Positions 28,537 to 37,763 of a stretch of 64,000 nt of DNA are shown piece by piece; within the stretch, counting starts at the first letter, position 1, and every line of letters begins with the position of its first letter. Source of the DNA: Candidatus Acidiferrales bacterium (GTDB taxonomy: Bacteria > Bacteroidota > Ignavibacteria > Kryptoniales > JAKASW01); the NCBI GenBank assembly GCA_035515795.1, contig DATJAY010000035.1, positions 362,851 through 426,850 on the forward strand, given 5' to 3'. The notes under the pieces are model-generated. The model made no database searches, had not been told where the DNA came from, and was given only the letters and a program-made list of their open reading frames with translations. The translations under genes and the position numbers were made by a program.

Positions 28537-29229
28537 TTACTTTTTTGCAGGATATCCGACCGTCTGGCCAAAGAGTGCCCGCTGCTCAGCGCGCAAATTT
28601 AATTTTTCCGCAAGCGCTGGCTTGTTGCAATTATGAAACCATACTGCCAGTCCTTGAGATGCAGCAAACAAATATACATTGCCCGCAATGAGCCCGGTGT
28701 CGACGAAGTAATATGACTTCTGAACTTCAGGATCCAACAAACCTGGTTCCTGGTAACCCGATGTGTGAGAAAGCCTGTGGATGTCCACGACGTAGATGAG
28801 TTGGACCGGCGCCTTCGCCATGAAGTCTGCCTGGCCGGCGCCAATTGCGAGGGATCGTAAATCACCCGTGAGAACCGGATCGAGCCTGTGACGAAACGGA
28901 TCATAAAGGTAAGTACCTTCCTCCAAGGCGACGTAGATATCAATTTCTTGAGAGTTGCTCGCCGACGCGGCTGTTCTCCCCGGAATCTCGAACGGACCGA
29001 CATTACGGTTCACTCCGCACGCCGCCCAGAGGAGATTCGAAAGCATCTGCAGCGAGAGTTTTCTATCGCTTATCTCGCGCGTGGTTTTCCTTCGCTGGAG
29101 CGCTTTTGTCACGGACATGTCACGACCCGCTGTCGGTTTCGGCAGCTTGATCGGCAACAGCTTCTGCGGGGAAGAATTGCCGGACATCGAAGCCGGTTGA
29201 GATTCCGTTTTCTTTCTTTTACGATTCAT
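28537..29229 (-). CDS. SagB/ThcOx-type nitroreductase family protein
   Basis: A 230-residue FMN-dependent oxidoreductase of the SagB/ThcOx group. Residues about 38-60 carry VTKALQRRKTTREISDRKLS, the FMN-phosphate-binding RRSxR-like motif, and the tail has LFGQTVGYPAKK, the usual GYP end. No cyclodehydratase or RiPP precursor gene is nearby, so a thiazole/oxazole oxidase role is unlikely; general nitroreductase or ene activity is more plausible. AAGGAGG lies 5 bases before the ATG. Divergent from the 124-residue protein gene. Confidence 0.88.
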   Translation of the reverse strand: MNRKRKKTESQPASMSGNSSPQKLLPIKLPKPTAGRDMSVTKALQRRKTTREISDRKLSLQMLSNLLWAACGVNRNVGPFEIPGRTAASASNSQEIDIYVALEEGTYLYDPFRHRLDPVLTGDLRSLAIGAGQADFMAKAPVQLIYVVDIHRLSHTSGYQEPGLLDPEVQKSYYFVDTGLIAGNVYLFAASQGLAVWFHNCNKPALAEKLNLRAEQRALFGQTVGYPAKK

Positions 29230-29399
29230 AAGATCCTCCTTATGCGGTTCAGTAAGTCAATCGTATTATAATAATTAATCATGAATTCTTTCAAATGCGA
29301 ATTTTACTTTCATGATATTTATCAGTAAACTAACTCATACAGCATTCAGTTTTGAGTTTGGAATGCCCATTCACAGGACCAACATATAAGGACGATACG

Positions 29400-29774
29400 A
29401 TGGCAACTGCACAGGACAAACCCTATACCGTCGAGTATTATTACAAGACGCGGTGGGGACATGCGGACGAGTTCCTCCAGCTATATAAGAAAAACCATCA
29501 CCCGATCTTGAAGAAACGGATGGAGATGGGACACATACTGAAACTCACGTTGACGAAGCCGCGCTTCCATTCGACCGAAGACGGCAGATGGGATTTCAGA
29601 GTAACGATCGTCTGGAAGAATATTCAAACGACCGACGAGGGCTTCAGCGAAGCAGATCTTGCCCACCAGCTTTACCCAAATCAGGACATATTCAAGAAAG
29701 AAGAACAACGGCGGTTTGAAATCCTGGAGGCGCATTGGGATGTGCCGGTCGTCGAAATGGATCTGGAAAAATAG
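29400..29774 (+). CDS. Conserved small protein of unknown function
   Basis: A 124-residue soluble protein (YTVEYYYKTRWGHADEFL...KKNHHPILKK) of a type I have seen as a conserved hypothetical in Acidobacteria and Ignavibacteria. It is possibly a ferredoxin-like (EthD/dimeric alpha-beta barrel) fold, given length and the beta-alpha pattern. AAGGACG precedes the ATG. It lies 15 bases before a GNAT gene. Confidence 0.6.
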   Translation: MATAQDKPYTVEYYYKTRWGHADEFLQLYKKNHHPILKKRMEMGHILKLTLTKPRFHSTEDGRWDFRVTIVWKNIQTTDEGFSEADLAHQLYPNQDIFKKEEQRRFEILEAHWDVPVVEMDLEK

Positions 29775-29789
29775 GAAACACAGGCTTCA

Positions 29790-30221
29790 GTGGTAGAAAT
29801 CCGTTTTTGCAGTGAAAAAGATTTTGACGATGTAGTCAAATTGCTTCATCAGCTCTGGCCCGACAAGAAGATTGATCTTCTTTCTCTCAAAAAAGTTTTC
29901 GACAGGGCTCTCGTTTCCGACTCGCAAAAATATGTCTGTGCCGCTGAAGGTGGAAAAGTCGTCGGGTTCGGTTCGCTTACCATTAAAAACAATCTCTGGC
30001 AAGAGGGATATATCTGCCATGTCGACGAACTCGTCGTCGATTCAAACTTCCGGCACCATGGCATCGGCACAGGGATTCTCCGGCATCTCATAACTATTGC
30101 CAAAGAAAAAAATTGCCGCAGGATCGAGTTGGATTCAGCGTTTCACCGAAAAGATGCTCATAAGTTTTATGAGAATTTGGGTTTTGAGAACCGTGCCTTT
30201 CTTTTCTCGAAGATTCTATGA
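29790..30221 (+). CDS. GNAT family N-acetyltransferase
   Basis: A 143-residue GNAT protein. The acetyl-CoA loop is FRHHGIGTGIL (R-x-x-G-x-G type, about residue 89), followed by the AHKFYENLGF end of the family. Starts at a GTG with a weak site. The last 4 bases overlap an ATG that could start the next reading frame. Substrate unknown. Confidence 0.88.
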   Translation: MVEIRFCSEKDFDDVVKLLHQLWPDKKIDLLSLKKVFDRALVSDSQKYVCAAEGGKVVGFGSLTIKNNLWQEGYICHVDELVVDSNFRHHGIGTGILRHLITIAKEKNCRRIELDSAFHRKDAHKFYENLGFENRAFLFSKIL

Positions 30222-30271
30222 TTCACCAGTCGGACAAAATATTCTCAAAATGGAAATGGAGGAATGCCACC

Positions 30272-31099
30272 GTGAAATTGTTTCTATCAATGACAGCCTT
30301 TTTATTGTTTTCAATCTGTGCCCTTGCCCAACAGTCTACGCTCAAAATCTGGAACGGACTTGCGCCGGGGACAGAAAATCGTAATAATGAAGAAAAAATC
30401 ACCGGCGGCAGTATCTCCAACGTGTATCAACCGGAGCTGACGGTATTTCTTCCGCAAAACAAAATTGAAAATTGTCCGGCGGTCCTGGTTTTTCCTGGAG
30501 GTGGTTACACCCACTTAGCATTCAAGAAAGAAGGGATAAAGATCGGCGAGTGGCTGAGCTCGAACGGCATTGCTGCGTTCGTGTTGAAATACAGATTGAA
30601 TCCTGCAGAAGCATTGCAGGACGCGCAGCGGGCGATGAGTCTTGTACGGGCAAGGGCAAAAGACTACAGCATCGATCCCGGGAAAATCGGGGTCATCGGA
30701 TTCTCTGCCGGCGGACATCTCGCGGCCAACCTCGTCATTCACAATTCAAAAGCTTCTATGACGGATTATGTCGATTCAGTAAACTGTAAACCCAATTTTG
30801 CCATACTGATTTATCCATACCTGGGAGAGGTACCCGGATTTTCGACACTTCTTTACGAGTCTGTCGACAAGGATTTTCCCCCGACATTCATCGTGCATGC
30901 TTCCGACGACAACAAGGTTCCCGTGCAGCAAAGCATCGATTACTACACTGGTCTGCACAAAGCGGGCGTTTCATGTGAACTGCACATTTTTGAGAAGGGC
31001 GGTCATGGTTTCGCGCTTGAGGATGACCGCGGCCCGGTGAAGAGTTGGGCGCTGCTATGTATCGGTTGGCTGAAAATTAACGGGATACTTTTGGATTAA
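30272..31099 (+). CDS. Secreted alpha/beta hydrolase (esterase, acetylxylan-esterase-like)
   Basis: A 275-residue exported esterase. The GTG start has GGAGG 9 bases upstream and gives a signal peptide (residues 1-20, ending ALAQ). An ATG 18 codons earlier would spoil it. The oxyanion motif PGGGY, nucleophile elbow GFSAGGH, an acidic residue in ASDDNKVP and the His in GGHGF complete the triad. This is the type seen in carbohydrate esterases. It sits 9 bases from the convergent ppk1 end. Confidence 0.88.
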   Translation: MKLFLSMTAFLLFSICALAQQSTLKIWNGLAPGTENRNNEEKITGGSISNVYQPELTVFLPQNKIENCPAVLVFPGGGYTHLAFKKEGIKIGEWLSSNGIAAFVLKYRLNPAEALQDAQRAMSLVRARAKDYSIDPGKIGVIGFSAGGHLAANLVIHNSKASMTDYVDSVNCKPNFAILIYPYLGEVPGFSTLLYESVDKDFPPTFIVHASDDNKVPVQQSIDYYTGLHKAGVSCELHIFEKGGHGFALEDDRGPVKSWALLCIGWLKINGILLD

Positions 31100-31108
31100 T
31101 TTCTATTA

Positions 31109-33340
31109 TCAGGTGGAGCTCTCCAAAGGCGCCTCGCGCATCACCGGCTTTTGAGTGTGGGCAGCTTCGGTCCGCGATAACATCGTTTTCTCCTGCAGGT
31201 CGTAACTCACTTTCCCGTTCTGCGCAGAAATGAGGGCATAAGATCCGTCGGACTTCAATTCCCGTGCGCGGAGTGAATCTGCAAGCGCAGTGTCTAACAC
31301 TTCCTCTCTGATTTTTATCGCGAGCGATTCGTCTTCGACTGGAAACATGAGCTCAACTCTTCGCTCAAGATTGCGACCCATCAAATCTGCACTGCTCAGA
31401 TAAAGCTCCGGCTGGCCTGCGTTGTAAAAGTAAAATACCCTGCTGTGTTCCAGATACCTGCCGACGATGCTGACGACGCGGATCGTCTCGCTGATCCCTT
31501 TCACACCCGGTCTTAATGAGCAAATTCCGCGGACGATCAAATCGATTTTCACTCCGGCTTTAGAGGCTTCGTAAATCTTTGCGATCATCTTAACGTCTGT
31601 GAGGGCGTTCATTTTAAGAATCATGTGGCCTGGCTTCCCGTTCTGTGCGTTCCGAATTTCCCGGTCGATAAGACTTTCAACCTTTTGCCGGAGCGTGACA
31701 GGTGCGACGGCCAGTTTCTTATATGAATCGCGGCGCGAATAGCCGGTCAGGTAATTGAAAACTTCCGTTATGTCTTCGGTTATATCTTCTCTGCAGGTGA
31801 AGTAGCTGAGGTCGGTATAGATTCTCGCGGTGATCGTATTGTAGTTGCCGGTGCCGAGATGGACATACCTGCGAAGGCCGTCGTTTTCTCTGCGCACCAC
31901 CAAAGCCATCTTCGCATGGGTCTTGAGACCGACGAGTCCGTAGACGACATGGACACCGGCGCGCTCAAGCTGCTTGGCCCAGCCGATATTGTTTTCCTCA
32001 TCAAAGCGGGCCTTAAGCTCGACGAGAACCGCAACCTGCTTTCCCTTCTCCGCGGCTTCGACGAAAAGAGGAATGAGCGGTGATTCTTTTCCTATCCGAT
32101 AAAGCGTCTGCTTTATGGCGAGGACGTTCGGATCGTTTGCAGCGGACCTGATGAATTGAACGATCGGGTTGAAGGAATCATAAGGATGGTGGAGCAGAAT
32201 GTCTCCGCGACGAATGCTGCTGAGAATATCTTCCCCGTCTTCTTCGGCCATGAAAGAAACGGGAACATAAGTCGGATCTTTCAATTCCGGCCGGGGAAGT
32301 TTCAAGAGAGTCATGAGCTGACTCGGATCGAGCGGTGGATCAAGCTCGTAAACATCGTCCGGCGTGACTTCCAGATTTTCGATCAGGATATCTTTAATTC
32401 GGGCCGGCATCTTGTTTTCTATGCTGACGCGAACCACTGAGCCGAAGCGCCGCTGCCGGATGGATTCTTCGATTGATTGTATCAAGTCGTCGGCCTCGTC
32501 TTCCTGAATTTCCATGTCGGCATTTCTTGTGACGCGAAAAGCGTAAGACTCTTCGACTGTCATTCCGGGAAAAAGAAGGTTGAGGTTGTTGGCGATGACG
32601 TCTTCCAGCCAGACGAAGCGCCACACTTTCTCAAGATCGTGCGATCCGCCGTTCGGAATCTGAACTATGCGCGGAAGAACGTCGGGAACTTTGACACGGG
32701 CAAATCTTTCTTCGCCGTTCGGAGTTTTCACGACGACTGCGAGACTGAGGCTGAGATTGGAAATGTAGGGGAAGGGATGTCCTGGATCGAACGCAAGCGG
32801 CGTCAGGACAGGATATATTTCACGGGCAAATAAATCTCCGAGCTTCTTGCGGTCTTCAACGGTGAGCTCATCCATCTTCACGATGTAAATTCCCTGAGCG
32901 GCCAAGTTAGGAAGCAAATCTTTCCGGTAGCAATCGCACATCTCTTTCAGCATTACAGAAACACGGTCATGGACTGCGTGAAGCTGCTGCGACGGCGTCA
33001 AGCCGTCGGGTGAATACTCCACGATATCCGCCAGGATAAGTTCCTTGATACCCGCAACACGTATCATGAAGAATTCATCGAGGTTCGTGCTTACGATAGA
33101 AAGAAATTTTACCCGCTCAAGGAGTGGATGCCGTTGATCACAAGCCTCCTGAAGAACCCGCTGATTGAATTCGAGCCAGCTCAACTCGCGATTGATATAA
33201 AGACCCGGTTCAACGAGCGGTTCGGCGTGACTTGATTTTTGATCGGTCGAGCGCCGCCGTTTCGTGCTACCCGTTCGTTTCAGTCTGCCGAAAATTGTTC
33301 CGGAAGAAGCCAATTCGATCTTTGAGTCTTGTCCCTTCAT
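31109..33340 (-). CDS. ppk1: Polyphosphate kinase 1
   Basis: A 743-residue enzyme that makes polyphosphate from ATP. N-terminal extension (1-45), N domain (YINRELSWLEFNQRVL), head domain, and two C-terminal phospholipase-D-like domains. The phosphorylated His lies in YVHLGTGNYN, and the second His in RYLEHSRVFYF. Full length. The start is ambiguous between two ATGs eight codons apart; I chose the later one, which has GAGG near it. It ends a minus-strand block with sixA, CHAD and ppx upstream. Confidence 0.95.
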   Translation of the reverse strand: MKGQDSKIELASSGTIFGRLKRTGSTKRRRSTDQKSSHAEPLVEPGLYINRELSWLEFNQRVLQEACDQRHPLLERVKFLSIVSTNLDEFFMIRVAGIKELILADIVEYSPDGLTPSQQLHAVHDRVSVMLKEMCDCYRKDLLPNLAAQGIYIVKMDELTVEDRKKLGDLFAREIYPVLTPLAFDPGHPFPYISNLSLSLAVVVKTPNGEERFARVKVPDVLPRIVQIPNGGSHDLEKVWRFVWLEDVIANNLNLLFPGMTVEESYAFRVTRNADMEIQEDEADDLIQSIEESIRQRRFGSVVRVSIENKMPARIKDILIENLEVTPDDVYELDPPLDPSQLMTLLKLPRPELKDPTYVPVSFMAEEDGEDILSSIRRGDILLHHPYDSFNPIVQFIRSAANDPNVLAIKQTLYRIGKESPLIPLFVEAAEKGKQVAVLVELKARFDEENNIGWAKQLERAGVHVVYGLVGLKTHAKMALVVRRENDGLRRYVHLGTGNYNTITARIYTDLSYFTCREDITEDITEVFNYLTGYSRRDSYKKLAVAPVTLRQKVESLIDREIRNAQNGKPGHMILKMNALTDVKMIAKIYEASKAGVKIDLIVRGICSLRPGVKGISETIRVVSIVGRYLEHSRVFYFYNAGQPELYLSSADLMGRNLERRVELMFPVEDESLAIKIREEVLDTALADSLRARELKSDGSYALISAQNGKVSYDLQEKTMLSRTEAAHTQKPVMREAPLESST

Positions 33341-33499
33341 TTCCTCGCCTGGTGGATTTTCCATAATAGTCTTTTCTGAATCTGCTCATTCATAAGTTAG
33401 CCGTAATAAATTAACAAGACAAATTAAGGATTTGTTAAAGAAAACCGGGAAATAATCCGGGACTTGCAGAAAAACAGGGAAAAAGTAGAGTGATCGGGC

Positions 33500-34000
33500 C
33501 TAATTTTCTTTCAGCACCTGCGCCGGTGCCATCAGCCATTCCAGCGTCGCACAGCGGCCGTAGACAAGGGACGCGGTAGAAAGTTTACAGATGCCGCCTT
33601 TCTTCATGGTGATGGAAAGATCTTTTTTTCCGGAGATGAGCATCGATATCAGGGCGCTCAGGTATGGTTCATGACCGACGAGAACAATATTGTCGAATTT
33701 CTTGTAGGTTGTATTTATTTCATTAATTAGTGCGGCAGGATTGCCGCCGACTTTCAGGTGGGATGAAAACTTCAGGACATTTTCGCAATGGAATTCTTTT
33801 GCGACGATCGCGGCAGTCTCTTTCGCGCGGAGGAATGGACTCGTGAGAATTATGTCAAACCTGAGCTTCAGTTTCTTTAATTCTTCCGCGATATGCTTCA
33901 TCTTTTTTGCGCCATCCTTCGTGAGCGGACGCTCCGAGTCAGGGCCGTTGAACGACTCGCTATCTCCAGCGATCGCGTGGCGAAGGATATAGAGGTCCAT
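33500..34000 (-). CDS. SixA-like phosphohistidine phosphatase
   Basis: A 166-residue member of the histidine phosphatase superfamily. The catalytic LRHA motif stands at residues 6-9, with Arg in SPFLRAKETA and a second His in VGHEP. SixA in E. coli removes phosphate from histidines of signalling proteins. Here its position between CHAD and ppk1 suggests a role in polyphosphate metabolism, which is inference. AGAGGA lies 9 bases before the chosen ATG. Confidence 0.88.
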   Translation of the reverse strand: MDLYILRHAIAGDSESFNGPDSERPLTKDGAKKMKHIAEELKKLKLRFDIILTSPFLRAKETAAIVAKEFHCENVLKFSSHLKVGGNPAALINEINTTYKKFDNIVLVGHEPYLSALISMLISGKKDLSITMKKGGICKLSTASLVYGRCATLEWLMAPAQVLKEN

Positions 34001-34014
34001 GCTTTTCATTCCTC

Positions 34015-34977
34015 TTATTCAACCTTACCTAATTTTTTCCAGAAGAGATTCAGTTCATCCACCGACGAAACGAACTCGAGCACAAGTTCTCTTCTTCGAT
34101 TCATCAAATTATCAATCAATCTTCTGAACTGCTCCTGGTCGGCTCGCGGATGTTTCTTGGCATGATCGCGAATGCTGGCGATCAGCACATCGGTATCCTG
34201 GATGTTTCCCATCCGCACCTGGTATGCATTCATTGCTTTTTTCGTTCGCGTCGTGACGTTCGGCAGAATGGCTTCCAGCGCTTCGACGGTATATCGAAAG
34301 CGCTTAAAGGCTATGCGCAGCCGGTGTATTCTATTTCCTTTTCCCGAGAGAGCGGCCGGTTTCAATTGGACTGCACGGGAAAATGTCCTCGCCAGTTTGC
34401 CGACGACTATTGAGCGGGCAGCATCGCGTAAAAGCTGGTCTGCAAGAACGGTCTGGAGTCTCTCTTCTGTCCTGGCGATCCCATCGTCAATCTGTTTAAG
34501 CAGAAAACTGTGAAGCTCAGCGTGTGCGCGTCTGAGGAATTGCTTTTCGCGCACCATGAGCAGCGTCAGGAACAAATTCAACGCAGGGAATTCTCCGATA
34601 AAACTGCGCACGGTCATGATTTGGACCTGCACATCTCTGAGTTCGCTTAGCGCGCTCAACAATCGCTTCAATTGTTTCCGCGTCTTCGAGATATCCGTGC
34701 CGGGGATCATAATGCGAACAAGATCCGTGACTGCAATGAGCCTCCTTGTCGAAACTCTAAGGTCATGGACGGCCTTCTCGGTCGCCCGCTTTCTCGTCTT
34801 CGCGAGCTGGTTGGCAAAAATCTGGTGCCGTTCGCCGAATGAGCGAAGCAGAATCTGAATTGTATCCGGTTTAGGAATCCCGGCGATTCGGCCTCGATTG
34901 ACCTTCGGAGCGAAGCCATTCGGTTTTGCTGCGGTAATCCCGGTAGTGATATCAGTCTTCGACAACGACTTTGACAC
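34015..34977 (-). CDS. CHAD domain-containing protein
   Basis: A 320-residue helical protein with the CHAD signature: conserved His/Arg/Lys such as KAVHDLRVSTRRL near the start and NRIHRLRIAFKRFRYTVEAL in the second half. CHAD domains bind polyphosphate through basic surfaces. It starts from a GTG and overlaps ppx by 26 bases, so they are translationally coupled. Position between ppx and sixA fits a polyphosphate-binding adaptor. Confidence 0.93.
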   Translation of the reverse strand: MSKSLSKTDITTGITAAKPNGFAPKVNRGRIAGIPKPDTIQILLRSFGERHQIFANQLAKTRKRATEKAVHDLRVSTRRLIAVTDLVRIMIPGTDISKTRKQLKRLLSALSELRDVQVQIMTVRSFIGEFPALNLFLTLLMVREKQFLRRAHAELHSFLLKQIDDGIARTEERLQTVLADQLLRDAARSIVVGKLARTFSRAVQLKPAALSGKGNRIHRLRIAFKRFRYTVEALEAILPNVTTRTKKAMNAYQVRMGNIQDTDVLIASIRDHAKKHPRADQEQFRRLIDNLMNRRRELVLEFVSSVDELNLFWKKLGKVE

Positions 34978-36481
34978 CGAATACCTCCTCGAACATTTCC
35001 GCCTTTTTCATGAGTGCCCACTTCTCAAGTAAAAGGTCTCCTTGGCCCTTCAGATGAATCGCAAACTTCGGCTTTTTGTATTCGACGGAAAACGATTCGA
35101 CTCTTGAAGCATGTTCGTTATCCATCGCGTCGGCGAGACGCAGTACCGCGGCAAGCTTAGTTACTGCGACCCTGTCTTTTGATGGAAGCGAGCTGTAAGC
35201 TTCGTGCTGCTGTTTAGGAAACGATTTTCTATGGTAGCGTGCGACGTTAGCGATGATTGCCATTTGCAACTGGCCGAGGCCGATGACGGGCGTCGCTGCC
35301 AGGAGATATTGCGCATGCTTGTGGTGGTCAGTCGCGCTGATAAAATTTCCGATATCATGGAGGAGTGCTGCCACTTCGAGAAGAAGCCTGTGCTCCAGAC
35401 TGAGGTTATGGAGGTTCCTCGTTTGATCGAACAGCTCCACGGCATAACGCGCGACGCTCGTTCCATGCTGTTCATCGAAGAAATATTTCCTGCCGATCTC
35501 GAGCGCTGAGGCCATCACCTGATCGCGGTACGCATGCTTTGTCTCCTCGTAAAGATCGATCACCATATTGATAAGTATGCCCTCTTTCAATCCCACCTTC
35601 GGGATGAGAATTTCATCTACGTCTGCAAGTTTCGCGATCTGCTGCAGAATGATTGAGGCGGGGACGATCACATCGGCACGGTCGGGCCGCATTTTCAATT
35701 GCTGAATTCTCTCTTCGAAGGAGAGAGCCTGAAGTTTTTTCAAGATGGCGTCGAGCTCACCGAGCTCTATCGAAGTTTCCCGTTCTTTTCCGAGCAAGTC
35801 CTTCCGCAGTCCGCCGAGCGTTTCGATATTTCCGCCTGTCCCGACGCAGATGTTGATCTTTTTTCCGCCGATTTCCCGCTTCAACCGCCGCTGCGTCGAT
35901 TCGACATATTCTCTTACAAGCTGATTGAATTCTTTTTCACCGTTCCTTTTTTCCTTTCCTGAAACCCCGGACGAGAGAAGCTGGAGCAGGCGCACGGCCC
36001 CCATCCTGTAGCTTTCGGTCGAGACGATGCTGCCGTCTGCCGTCAGCGTAACCTCCGTGCTTCCGCCGCCGATATCGATGAGCATCGCAGTCTTGTTCTT
36101 TAAATTCACCTTGCTCGCTATTGCAAGATGGATAAGCCGCGCCTCTTCTTCAGGTTCAATGACGACGATATCTATCCCGCATCGCTGGGCGACACTGTCT
36201 ATAAACATGTCTCGGTTCGCCGCCTCACGGACTGCGCTTGTCGCTACTGCCTTCGACCAGTTTACTCCATTGCGGTCGATCGCTTCCTTAAATTTCTTGA
36301 AAGCATCGACGGCCTGTTCCAGCGTGTTGTCGGTTATCAAACCTTTTGCGAATACATCCTGGCCAAGGCGGACCGGCTCGCGGAGATTTTCGAGGCTGGA
36401 AAGTTTGCGTTCTCCATCGACGGAGGCGATGGAGAGTCTGATTGCGTTCGACCCGACATCTATGGCAGCAAGGTTAGGCAT
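34952..36481 (-). CDS. ppx: Ppx/GppA phosphatase with C-terminal HD domain
   Basis: A 509-residue exopolyphosphatase/guanosine pentaphosphatase. Residues about 1-310 form the actin-like Ppx/GppA fold (AAIDVGSNAIRLS, IDIGGGSTEV). Residues about 330-509 form the HD-like C-terminal domain with AALLHDIGNFIS. It cuts terminal phosphate from polyphosphate or pppGpp. There is no clear ribosome site. It heads the four-gene polyphosphate block, 128 bases downstream of asd. Confidence 0.93.
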   Translation of the reverse strand: MPNLAAIDVGSNAIRLSIASVDGERKLSSLENLREPVRLGQDVFAKGLITDNTLEQAVDAFKKFKEAIDRNGVNWSKAVATSAVREAANRDMFIDSVAQRCGIDIVVIEPEEEARLIHLAIASKVNLKNKTAMLIDIGGGSTEVTLTADGSIVSTESYRMGAVRLLQLLSSGVSGKEKRNGEKEFNQLVREYVESTQRRLKREIGGKKINICVGTGGNIETLGGLRKDLLGKERETSIELGELDAILKKLQALSFEERIQQLKMRPDRADVIVPASIILQQIAKLADVDEILIPKVGLKEGILINMVIDLYEETKHAYRDQVMASALEIGRKYFFDEQHGTSVARYAVELFDQTRNLHNLSLEHRLLLEVAALLHDIGNFISATDHHKHAQYLLAATPVIGLGQLQMAIIANVARYHRKSFPKQQHEAYSSLPSKDRVAVTKLAAVLRLADAMDNEHASRVESFSVEYKKPKFAIHLKGQGDLLLEKWALMKKAEMFEEVFGVKVVVED

Positions 36482-36609
36482 GTTTAGAGAATATATGGAA
36501 TTGGCCGGAGGGGTTCAATTGGCAGAGTAAATGGATAAAGATGTTTTCCTCCCGAACATGAAGGAAATCCTGACAGGAATCAGCTAATCGCTGGAGCCTG
36601 CTAGCTATT

Positions 36610-37608
36610 TCAGTCTCTTCCTTTGATCAGTTCTTCTGCGATCTGAACTGCGTTGGTAGCAGCGCCTTTCCTGATGTTGTCTGAAACGATCCACATGTTG
36701 AGGCTGTTCGGCGCGCTCTCGTCGCGGCGGATTCTCCCGACGAATACCTCGTCTTTGTCGTAAGCATTCAGCGGCATCGGATAAATATTTTGTGACGGAT
36801 CGTCTTCCACAATTATTCCCGGCGATTTTTTCAGCAGCTTGATTACATCTTCAAGTTCATAGCTGTGTTCCATCTCGATGTTCACAGCCTCGCTGTGTCC
36901 GCCGAACACAGGTACTCGAACGCAAGTCGGGCTGACCTTTATCGAGTCGTCTCCCATGATCTTCGTCGTTTCGAAAATCATCTTGAACTCTTCCTTGGTG
37001 TATCCGTCCTCACGGAACACGTCGATATGGGGAAGACAGTTGAACGCAATCTTGTGCGGAAACTTTTTAGTGTTGCCTTGTTTCTTGCCGAGCTCCTCGT
37101 CCAGCTGGTCGATGCCCTTTTGGCCCGCGCCGGTCACCGATTGATAGGTTGAAACGACGACGCGTTTGATCTTGTACTCATCATGAAGCGGCTTCAGAAC
37201 GACCACCATCTGTATCGTAGAGCAGTTCGGGTTTGCGATGATTCCATGGTGCTTGAAAATGTCGTCCCTGTTCACTTCCGGAACGACGAGCGGAATTGCA
37301 GGATCCATTCTCCATGCGCTGGAGTTGTCGATCACCACCGTTCCCTCTTTTGCTGCGATCGGAGCAAACTCTTTGCTGACGGTCGCACCGGCAGAGAACA
37401 GTGCGATCTCGATTCCCCTGAAACTCTCCGGCATCAGCTTCCGGACTTTTATTTTCTCGCCTTTGAATGATATTTCTTTCCCGACCGACCTCTCCGAAGC
37501 CAATGGTGTCAAATTCTTCACGGGAAAATCGTGCTCTTCGAGAACCTGTGTCATCTTTCGTCCGACAAGGCCTGTCGCACCTACAACTGCTACATTATAT
37601 GATTTCAT
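36610..37608 (-). CDS. asd: Aspartate-semialdehyde dehydrogenase
   Basis: A 332-residue enzyme of the lysine/threonine/methionine pathway that reduces aspartyl phosphate to the semialdehyde. NADP motif AVVGATGLVGRKM, catalytic Cys in NPNCSTIQMV, active-site His in GGHSEAVN. Full length. AGGA lies 11 bases upstream of the chosen ATG. It follows lysC and lysA on the same strand, 155 bases after lysA. Confidence 0.96.
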   Translation of the reverse strand: MKSYNVAVVGATGLVGRKMTQVLEEHDFPVKNLTPLASERSVGKEISFKGEKIKVRKLMPESFRGIEIALFSAGATVSKEFAPIAAKEGTVVIDNSSAWRMDPAIPLVVPEVNRDDIFKHHGIIANPNCSTIQMVVVLKPLHDEYKIKRVVVSTYQSVTGAGQKGIDQLDEELGKKQGNTKKFPHKIAFNCLPHIDVFREDGYTKEEFKMIFETTKIMGDDSIKVSPTCVRVPVFGGHSEAVNIEMEHSYELEDVIKLLKKSPGIIVEDDPSQNIYPMPLNAYDKDEVFVGRIRRDESAPNSLNMWIVSDNIRKGAATNAVQIAEELIKGRD

Positions 37609-37634
37609 CTGATCAACAATCCTGCTCAATAATT

Positions 37635-37740
37635 CTTTCCAATTAGTTCCTGTTTTTCAACCTCACCCTCTCCTTTTTCCAGGAGAAGGAATCGCGATAC
37701 TTATCCCTTTAGAGGGGGATATGCAACGAGGTTTTCTGTA
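37635..37740 (-). repeat. Short inverted repeats in the lysA-asd gap
   Basis: The 155-base gap has two small palindromes: TCTCC and GGAGA around a 9-base loop near 37669-37687, and ATCCC and GGGAT around an 8-base loop near 37705-37722. The wording CTCACCCTCTCC...CAGGAGAAGG looks like a degraded copy of a dispersed intergenic repeat. There is no convincing T-run in the lysA direction. Confidence 0.3.
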
Positions 37741-37763
37741 TTTAAATAACAAAATTTTACGAT

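Noticed and set aside
28537..29229. RiPP (thiazole/oxazole peptide) cluster around the SagB-like gene
   Set aside because: No cyclodehydratase, YcaO or precursor-like gene is present nearby.
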